DNA of 8,766 bases. Origin: Acidovorax sp. GTDB lineage: Bacteria > Pseudomonadota > Gammaproteobacteria > Burkholderiales > Burkholderiaceae_C. The stretch covers positions 1 through 8,766 of the forward strand of contig JASLFM010000372.1 in assembly GCA_030150585.1 (NCBI GenBank). Direction: 5' to 3'. This document shows, piece after piece, positions 4,989-8,766 of this stretch (position 1 is its first letter; each line of letters opens with the position of its first letter). Below the pieces are notes generated by a model, which saw only the letters and a program-made list of their open reading frames with translations, did not search any database and was not told the origin of the DNA. Both the position numbers and the translations under genes were made by a program.

Positions 4989-5687
4989 TTAGTGGGCGTT
5001 GGCGAGCGAGCCAGCCCATGCGCCGCCGGAGGTCCCGCCACCGTTGGTGAACGTTCCGGCATTGCCTACGGCAATATTGGTCAGCCCGGTGGAGCCGCCC
5101 ATCGAGCCTGCGCCCGACGAGGTGCTGGTAGCAGAGCCGGGGCCACCTGCGATCGCGCCCGATGTGGCGCCGTAGCCCGAGGTCGTGCCCGAGGTGTTCG
5201 TCACCAGGGCGAAGCCGCCGCCGGGGCCTGCGGCCGATCCGGCCACGTTGTGCGTGGTCGATGTCGCGCCGCCATCGGCGCTGCCGCTCACGCCAGCCCC
5301 CGGTTCGGACACGTTGTAGCTGGCACCCGCACCCGAGGTGCCGGAGGCATTGGCCTGGGCCCCGCCCAGGGCGGCGCCGTTGCCCGAGGTCACCGCCATG
5401 CTCGACACCGTACCCTGGCTCGTGGCGCTGCCGTTCACGCTCGCGCCGCCCACGGCAAAGCCGGGCACCCCGAAGCCGCCGCCCGCGGCATGGGCCGTGG
5501 CGCTGGCATCGGACGATGCGTTGTTGACGCTCAGCGCGGTACCGGTACCGGCACTGGCGGCGGTCGAAATCGTGGAAGACGACGTATTCGTAGATGTCGT
5601 CGTTCCCGCGATGCTGGAACTGCTGCCGGCAGCGGACGCCACACCCGCGATTGCCACCACTGCCATTGCGATCAGAGACTTTTTCAT
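4989..5687 (-). CDS. exported Gly/Ala/Ser/Thr-rich low-complexity protein
   Basis: This 232-aa protein starts with a textbook Sec signal peptide (MKKSLIAMAVVAIAGVASA, cut after 19). About three quarters of the mature 213 residues are Gly, Ala, Ser or Thr. The mature part has no Cys, Lys or Arg and only three acidic residues (D60, E128, D138). Sparse aromatics (F72, F77, Y124, F159, Y172, F213, W224) are spread through Gly-rich runs such as AAGGGFGVPGF and GPGGGFALV. The curlin S-x5-Q-x-G-x2-N repeat is not seen. The composition fits an extracellular fibre, matrix or S-layer-like structural protein, which is inference. The ATG at 5687 has AAGGAA 5 nt upstream. It is the first gene of the leftward cluster, and the hairpin after its stop suggests it could be the most abundant product. 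I do not recognise a named family. Confidence 0.85.
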   Translation of the reverse strand: MKKSLIAMAVVAIAGVASAAGSSSSIAGTTTSTNTSSSTISTAASAGTGTALSVNNASSDASATAHAAGGGFGVPGFAVGGASVNGSATSQGTVSSMAVTSGNGAALGGAQANASGTSGAGASYNVSEPGAGVSGSADGGATSTTHNVAGSAAGPGGGFALVTNTSGTTSGYGATSGAIAGGPGSATSTSSGAGSMGGSTGLTNIAVGNAGTFTNGGGTSGGAWAGSLANAH

Positions 5688-5713
5688 GATGGTTCCTTCA
5701 GTAAATCAGCCAT

Positions 5714-5730
5714 TCTCGGAACTGCCGAGA
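5714..5730 (-). promoter_or_regulatory. leader stem-loop or operator
   Basis: A perfect 6-bp inverted repeat with a 5-nt loop (TCTCGG-aactg-CCGAGA) is centred 35 bp before the start codon at 5687. If transcribed, it forms a hairpin in the 5' leader just ahead of the ribosome-binding site (5693-5698). As DNA it is a symmetric 17-bp site of a size bound by dimeric regulators. Confidence 0.5.
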
Positions 5731-5759
5731 CCAGACTTCGCTCATTTAGCACGACGCCC

Positions 5760-5792
5760 CATGAAAATATTTCCAACGGATGCATTTTCATG
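5760..5792. promoter_or_regulatory. 33-bp inverted repeat, candidate operator
   Basis: Perfect 9-bp arms CATGAAAAT (5760-5768) and ATTTTCATG (5784-5792) are separated by 15 bp, with equivalent bases 24 bp apart. The site lies 73-105 bp upstream of the first exported-protein gene. This is where a response-regulator dimer or pair of dimers would be expected to act. No binding protein can be assigned from sequence alone. Confidence 0.45.
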
Positions 5793-5899
5793 TTTCGCCA
5801 GGCCGATGCCAGTGTCTTACTTTCCATCGAAAAATAAATACCGATTTCTGGCTTTGCAGCCGTACCAATCTATATCTCCGCAAGCGCCCGGCACACAGC

Positions 5900-5928
5900 A
5901 AAACAGCAGCGTCACGCTGCTGTTTTTT
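5900..5928. terminator. intrinsic terminator, probably bidirectional
   Basis: ACAGCAGCG (5903-5911) pairs perfectly with CGCTGCTGT (5915-5923) around a TCA loop. The stem is flanked by AAAA on the left and TTTTTT on the right, so it can end transcription in either direction. It lies about 80 nt past the stop of the drug exporter gene and should insulate the exported-protein cluster from exporter transcription. Confidence 0.8.
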
Positions 5929-5943
5929 GCTATAGTTTTCAAA

Positions 5944-5964
5944 TTCCCTACCTGCGGTAGGGGA
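5944..5964 (-). other. second 3' stem-loop after the exporter gene
   Basis: CCCTACC (5946-5952) pairs with GGTAGGG (5956-5962) around a TGC loop, extended by one wobble and one A-T pair. It lies 46 nt past the exporter stop codon, ahead of the stronger terminator at 5900-5928. Only a short T-containing stretch follows on the transcribed strand, so it may be an auxiliary terminator or 3'-end protector. Confidence 0.5.
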
Positions 5965-6009
5965 ACGCTGCAATTCGCAAAAAAATCACCAAGATGTATC
6001 AGTTCCCGG

Positions 6010-7212
6010 CTATGCGTGCGCGGCCCGGCCGCACCTGCGTCCAAGCGTGATCCAGGTCAGGGCCACCCCCAAGAACGCACCCGTGGCCATGCCCACGACC
6101 ATGGGTAGCGGCTTGCCGTTGGCGAACAGCCCCACCACCCCCATGGCCGCCGCGCCGATGAGCATCTGCAGGGTGCCCATCAAGGCCGATGCCGTGCCCG
6201 CGATGGCGCCATGCTCCTCGAGGGCAAGCACCGAGGTGGTCGGTATCACCAAGCCCATCAGCGCACTGGCCAGGAAATACAGCACCAGCAGAGCAGCCAG
6301 CCGGTCCCCGCCCAGGAGGTAATAGCCGAGCATGAGTGCCATCACCCCACCCGCACCGCTGGCCGCTGCCTTGACCACGGGCACCAGGCCGAACCGGCGC
6401 CCCAGGCGGGCTGTGAATTGGGCCATGGCGAAGAACGCGGCAGCATTCACCGAGAACGCCAGGCTGTACTGCACGGGGGACAGCCCGTAGTGGTTGATGA
6501 GCACGAACGGCGAGCCCGCGAGGTACACGAAAAAGCCCGCCATCGAGCACCCACCGATACACACCAGCCCGAGGTAGTGCCCGTCGCGCAGAAGCAGGGC
6601 ATAGCCCGCGAGCGCGCTGCCCAGGCTGCTTTCCACACGCTCGGACGCCGGGCGCGTTTCGCGCAGCGCCTGCCGGATCAGCAGCAGCCCCGCCACGGCC
6701 GCCGCGGCCACCACCCAGAACACCCCGCGCCACCCGGCCAGCGCAATCACGCCGCTGCCCGCCAGAGGCGCCAGCAAGGGCGAAATGCTGAACACGAGCA
6801 TGAGCAGCGACATGAGCCGCGCCGCCTCGTTGCCGGTGTGCAGGTCGCGCACCACGGCGCGCGGAATCACCATGCCCGCCGCGGCACCCAGGCCCTGGAC
6901 GAAGCGCAGGGCCACCAGGGTCTCGATGTCGCTCGCCATCGCGCAGCCCACGCTGGCCACCGCGAACAGCAGCAGTCCGAAATACAACGGCGGCTTGCGC
7001 CCCACCATGTCGGACACCGGGCCGTACAAGAGCTGGCCCACACCCAGCGAAAGAAAGAAGGCCGTAAGGCTCCATTGCACCGCGCCCACCCCGGCCTGCA
7101 GGCTGCGGCCGATGTCGGGCAGCGCCGGAAGGTACATGTCGATGGCAAATGGGCCGATGGCCGAGAGCAGGCCCAGCACCAGGGCCATCCTGAAATAACG
7201 TGACGTAGACAT
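6010..7212 (-). CDS. Bcr/CflA-family (DHA1) multidrug MFS exporter
   Basis: This 400-aa inner-membrane transporter has about 12 hydrophobic segments and the expected length for the family. The N-terminus holds IGPFAIDMYLPALPDIGRSL (19-38), the characteristic Bcr/CflA opening with a membrane-embedded Asp, D25. Motif A is GPVSDMVGRK (64-73), motif B-like LRFVQGLGAAAG is at 102-113 with the charged RAVVRDL following, and the motif C-like SPLLAPLAGSGV is at 144-155. Such proteins export drugs (bicyclomycin, chloramphenicol and others, depending on the member) or small metabolites in exchange for protons. The substrate here cannot be read from sequence. The start at 7212 has only a weak ribosome-binding site. 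The gene diverges from the DUF1566 gene with an 80-bp spacer and is followed by two stem-loops, so it is probably monocistronic. Confidence 0.93.
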   Translation of the reverse strand: MSTSRYFRMALVLGLLSAIGPFAIDMYLPALPDIGRSLQAGVGAVQWSLTAFFLSLGVGQLLYGPVSDMVGRKPPLYFGLLLFAVASVGCAMASDIETLVALRFVQGLGAAAGMVIPRAVVRDLHTGNEAARLMSLLMLVFSISPLLAPLAGSGVIALAGWRGVFWVVAAAAVAGLLLIRQALRETRPASERVESSLGSALAGYALLLRDGHYLGLVCIGGCSMAGFFVYLAGSPFVLINHYGLSPVQYSLAFSVNAAAFFAMAQFTARLGRRFGLVPVVKAAASGAGGVMALMLGYYLLGGDRLAALLVLYFLASALMGLVIPTTSVLALEEHGAIAGTASALMGTLQMLIGAAAMGVVGLFANGKPLPMVVGMATGAFLGVALTWITLGRRCGRAAHA

Positions 7213-7292
7213 AAGAGCGCGATTGTCGCGGCGTGCACAAGCCGCTGGCGATCGCCGACAATCCCCAGGGCCTGTTCACCGGAGCCCGCTTC
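7213..7292. promoter_or_regulatory. divergent promoter region with inverted repeat
   Basis: This 80-bp spacer must hold promoters for the exporter (leftward) and the DUF1566 gene (rightward). It contains an inverted repeat GATTGTCG (7221-7228) / CGACAATC (7256-7263) and a 10-bp palindrome GGCGATCGCC (7247-7256) touching the right arm. GGAG at 7281-7284 is the ribosome-binding site for the gene starting at 7293. No confident -35/-10 pair is visible. Confidence 0.45.
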
Positions 7293-7886
7293 ATGCATGC
7301 CTTGCGTCTCTATTGGCCATTCCTTGCACTCTGCGCCGCCGTGGCCGCGCAGGCCGGCCCTGTCCTCTCGGCTGCGCAGCCCCACCTCGCGCTGTCGGCC
7401 GATGGCGCCTACGTGATCGATTCGCAGACCCGCGTGGCCTGGGCGCGCTGCGTGGAAGGCATGCGCTGGAATGGCAAGGCCTGCGCAGGCTCGCCCCGGC
7501 TGCTCACGCAGGCGCAGGCGCTGGCCCTGGCATCGGAGCGCTGGAAAACCGAGGGGGTGGCCTGGCGGCTGCCGCGCGTGAACGAGCTCAAGCGCCTCGT
7601 GGACAAGACCACCCAGCCCCCCGGCCTCAACCCCCGCCTGTTCCCCAATGCCCCCGAGGACTGGCACTGGACGGCCACGGCCAACGTGAACACCTCCACC
7701 GTTAACCCCTACGCCTACGGCAACGTGGCGCGCGGCGGCGCGGGCGAAAGCCGGTTGTCGGTCCAGCAAGGCTGGGCCGTGGACATGGCCACGGGCGAGG
7801 CGCGCTCAGACATGGGCCGGGGCACGCCACTGCCGGTGCGGCTCGTGCGGCCTGCGCCGCAGGAAACACAGGAGTCGAAGGAGTAG
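7293..7886 (+). CDS. exported DUF1566 (Lcl C-terminal-like) domain protein
   Basis: This 197-aa protein has a Sec signal peptide (MHALRLYWPFLALCAAVAAQA, likely cut after 21). The mature part matches the DUF1566 pattern: an opening strand around YVIDSQTRVAWARCVEGMRWNG, the helix with TQAQALALA (72-80), then WRLPRVNELKRLVD (91-104), WTATAN (126-131), a strand GWAVDMATGEA and the closing PVRLVR (181-186). C53 and C64 could form a disulfide. DUF1566 is found in surface-exposed or secreted proteins, and its precise activity is generally unknown. The ATG at 7293 has GGAG 8 nt upstream and begins the signal peptide directly, so I prefer it to the in-frame GTG at 7233. The stop is only 6 bp from the stop of the convergent methyltransferase gene, with no room for a terminator. 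Function in this organism is unknown. Confidence 0.88.
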   Translation: MHALRLYWPFLALCAAVAAQAGPVLSAAQPHLALSADGAYVIDSQTRVAWARCVEGMRWNGKACAGSPRLLTQAQALALASERWKTEGVAWRLPRVNELKRLVDKTTQPPGLNPRLFPNAPEDWHWTATANVNTSTVNPYAYGNVARGGAGESRLSVQQGWAVDMATGEARSDMGRGTPLPVRLVRPAPQETQESKE

Positions 7887-7892
7887 GCGCCC

Positions 7893-8450
7893 TCAGCCGG
7901 CGTCGAAGAGGCCGCGCTGGCCGCCGGCGCCCAGCGGTGCGCCCTCGATCTCCAGCATGCGCAACTTGGTGCGCGTGCCCCCTTCGGCCGAGAAGCCGCC
8001 TGCGCGCTGCCCCGCCGCCAGCACGCGGTGGCACGGCACCACAGGCGCGAACGGGTTGTGCCCCAGGGCCTGCCCCACGGCGCGCGCCAGGGCCCTGTCG
8101 CCCAACGCCTCGGCCACATCGCCGTACGTGCGCGTGCTGCCGGGCGGTATGGCGCGGGCATAGGCGTAGACGCGCTGGTGGAAGTCGCTCTGGCCCTCCA
8201 TGTCGAGCACCACGTCGAGCAGGTCGCGCGGCTCGCCCGCAAGCAAGGCCTGGATGCCCGCGATGGCGCTGCGCACGGGGCCGGGCGGTTCGGCTTCGGC
8301 CCCGCATTCGCCGCAGGCGCGCAGCATGCGTGCCCGGGTGCGCTGCGCATCGGCCTCGGGCAACTGCACGGCCCGCACACCACGCGGCCCCCAGGCGATG
8401 CCGCACAGGCCGATGGCCGTGGGAAAAAGCGTGTGGCCGAAGTCCGCCAC
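7893..8450 (-). CDS. ogt: methylated-DNA--protein-cysteine methyltransferase
   Basis: This 185-aa DNA repair protein transfers the alkyl group from O6-alkylguanine (and O4-alkylthymine) onto its own cysteine in a one-time suicide reaction. The active site is VVPCHRV (137-143) with nucleophile C140, preceded by the conserved Asn in NPFAP (132-136). The DNA-binding helix-turn-helix region is FHQRVYAYARAIPPGSTRTYGDVAEAL (90-116). The N-terminal domain (1-85) is of the small Ogt/AGT type and lacks the Ada zinc-binding and AraC domains, so this is a stand-alone enzyme. C46 and C49 in the N-terminal part are unusual but may be incidental. The start is GTG at 8450 with no Shine-Dalgarno sequence. 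It lies 7 nt after the stop of the upstream dehydrogenase gene, so translation is probably coupled to that gene. Confidence 0.92.
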   Translation of the reverse strand: MADFGHTLFPTAIGLCGIAWGPRGVRAVQLPEADAQRTRARMLRACGECGAEAEPPGPVRSAIAGIQALLAGEPRDLLDVVLDMEGQSDFHQRVYAYARAIPPGSTRTYGDVAEALGDRALARAVGQALGHNPFAPVVPCHRVLAAGQRAGGFSAEGGTRTKLRMLEIEGAPLGAGGQRGLFDAG

Positions 8451-8457
8451 GGCACGC

Positions 8458-8766
8458 TCAGCGCGCCCGCAGCGCGGCCCTTAGCTGAGCGCCCAGCTCA
8501 GGCTTGTCGGCAAAGGCGTCGGTAGGGTTGCGGCCCTGCACCACGTCTTCGAGCCGCGTCTGCACGCTGCCCAGCGCCTGCGGGTGGCTGTAGATGTAGA
8601 ACTGGTTGGCGGCCACGGCGTCGAACACCTTCTGCGCCACCTCGGCTGCCGTGACCTTGCCCGCGCTGACGGCCTTGGCCGTCATGGCCTGGCCGATGAG
8701 CTGGCTCTGGGTGGGCTTTTCGTCGGCCAGCGCTGCCGGCCGGTTGCGCTCGCTGTGGCTGATGCC
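8458..8766 (-). CDS. C-terminal part of a short-chain dehydrogenase/reductase (SDR)
   Basis: The frame is open from the window edge to the stop at 8458-8460, giving 102 residues. It contains NRPAALADEKPTQSQ, then KVTAAEVAQKVFDAVAANQF, YIYSHPQALGSVQTR and a closing segment RNPTDAFADKPELGAQLRAALR. This is the pattern seen at the C-terminus of a subgroup of bacterial SDR oxidoreductases, after the Rossmann core, where the tail shapes the substrate pocket. The NAD(P)-binding GxxxGxG motif and catalytic YxxxK lie outside the window, so activity cannot be checked. The internal ATG at 8685 is not a start because homology-like sequence continues upstream of it. It is the promoter-proximal partner of the methyltransferase gene, with a 7-nt gap between them. 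Confidence 0.75.
   Translation of the reverse strand, partial: GISHSERNRPAALADEKPTQSQLIGQAMTAKAVSAGKVTAAEVAQKVFDAVAANQFYIYSHPQALGSVQTRLEDVVQGRNPTDAFADKPELGAQLRAALRAR

Larger units (their letters stand above)
5688..5899 (-). promoter_or_regulatory. leader/promoter region of the exported-protein cluster
   Basis: This AT-richer region has no gene and must hold the promoter for the leftward cluster. It contains a stem-loop TCTCGG-aactg-CCGAGA (5714-5730) 27 nt before the start codon, and a 33-bp inverted repeat with 9-bp arms CATGAAAAT/ATTTTCATG (5760-5768, 5784-5792). I could not find a sigma-70 pair with good spacing or a sigma-54 -24/-12 element. Activator-dependent transcription by the neighbouring response regulator is therefore plausible but not shown. 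Confidence 0.5.

Noticed and set aside
4989..5687. Curlin (CsgA/CsgB) identity for the Gly/Ala/Ser-rich protein
   Set aside because: The curlin repeat S-x5-Q-x-G-x2-N-x-A-x3-Q is absent and only two glutamines are present.
5777..5815. Sigma-54 type promoter (TGGCAT...TGGCG on the minus strand)
   Set aside because: The GG-to-GC spacing is one base short of the -24/-12 rule and the -12 half does not match TTGC.
5999..7294. Long open frames overlapping the exporter gene on both strands
   Set aside because: They are high-GC shadow frames with Arg/His/Gly-rich nonsense composition; the exporter frame has clear family motifs.
1..8766. CRISPR arrays, tRNA/rRNA genes, insertion sequences or phage genes
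   Set aside because: No regularly spaced repeats, no cloverleaf-like sequence, no transposase, integrase or terminal inverted repeats were seen on either strand.

Overview
The window is high-GC DNA with tightly packed genes. The recognisable products and codon use fit a betaproteobacterium of the Comamonadaceae/Burkholderiales type. This is inferred from style, because there is no rRNA or other taxonomic marker here.

Layout, left to right. (1) Bases 1-50 are the first codons of a leftward gene that reads like tex. (2) A rightward pair follows: an unrecognised 142-aa Cys-containing protein (199-627) and a DUF72/YecE-family protein (665-1735). (3) A leftward block runs from 5687 down to 1805. 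It encodes three predicted exported proteins: a Gly/Ala/Ser/Thr-rich one (5687-4989), an Asn/Ser/Thr-rich one with a four-Cys C-terminal domain (4916-4125) and a small one (4067-3738). After a 260-bp AT-rich gap come a NarL/LuxR-type response regulator (3477-2689) and its HisKA_3-type sensor kinase (2674-1805). (4) A leftward Bcr/CflA-type drug exporter (7212-6010) is separated from block 3 by two stem-loops, one of them a good intrinsic terminator. (5) A rightward exported DUF1566-type protein (7293-7886) diverges from the exporter. (6) A leftward pair closes the window: the C-terminal part of a short-chain dehydrogenase (8766-8458) and a methylated-DNA:protein-cysteine methyltransferase (8450-7893).

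Block 3 is the most interesting part. Two low-complexity exported proteins, one carrying three 12-residue Asn-Ile-Asn repeats, sit with a small Cys-pair exported protein and a two-component system. This looks like a self-contained locus for an extracellular fibre, matrix or surface layer, comparable in logic to curli or Fap loci. However, no curli- or Fap-like secretion pore, chaperone or C39 peptidase is visible in the window. Both junctions between the exported-protein genes carry strong GC-rich hairpins without U-tracts. The leader of the first gene carries a 17-nt stem-loop and a 33-bp inverted repeat. These suggest mRNA-level tuning of subunit ratios plus an operator. The fibre function is inference; the sequence features are directly visible.

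The remaining genes are ordinary housekeeping or accessory functions: DNA alkylation repair, drug efflux, an RNA-binding transcription accessory protein and oxidoreduction.
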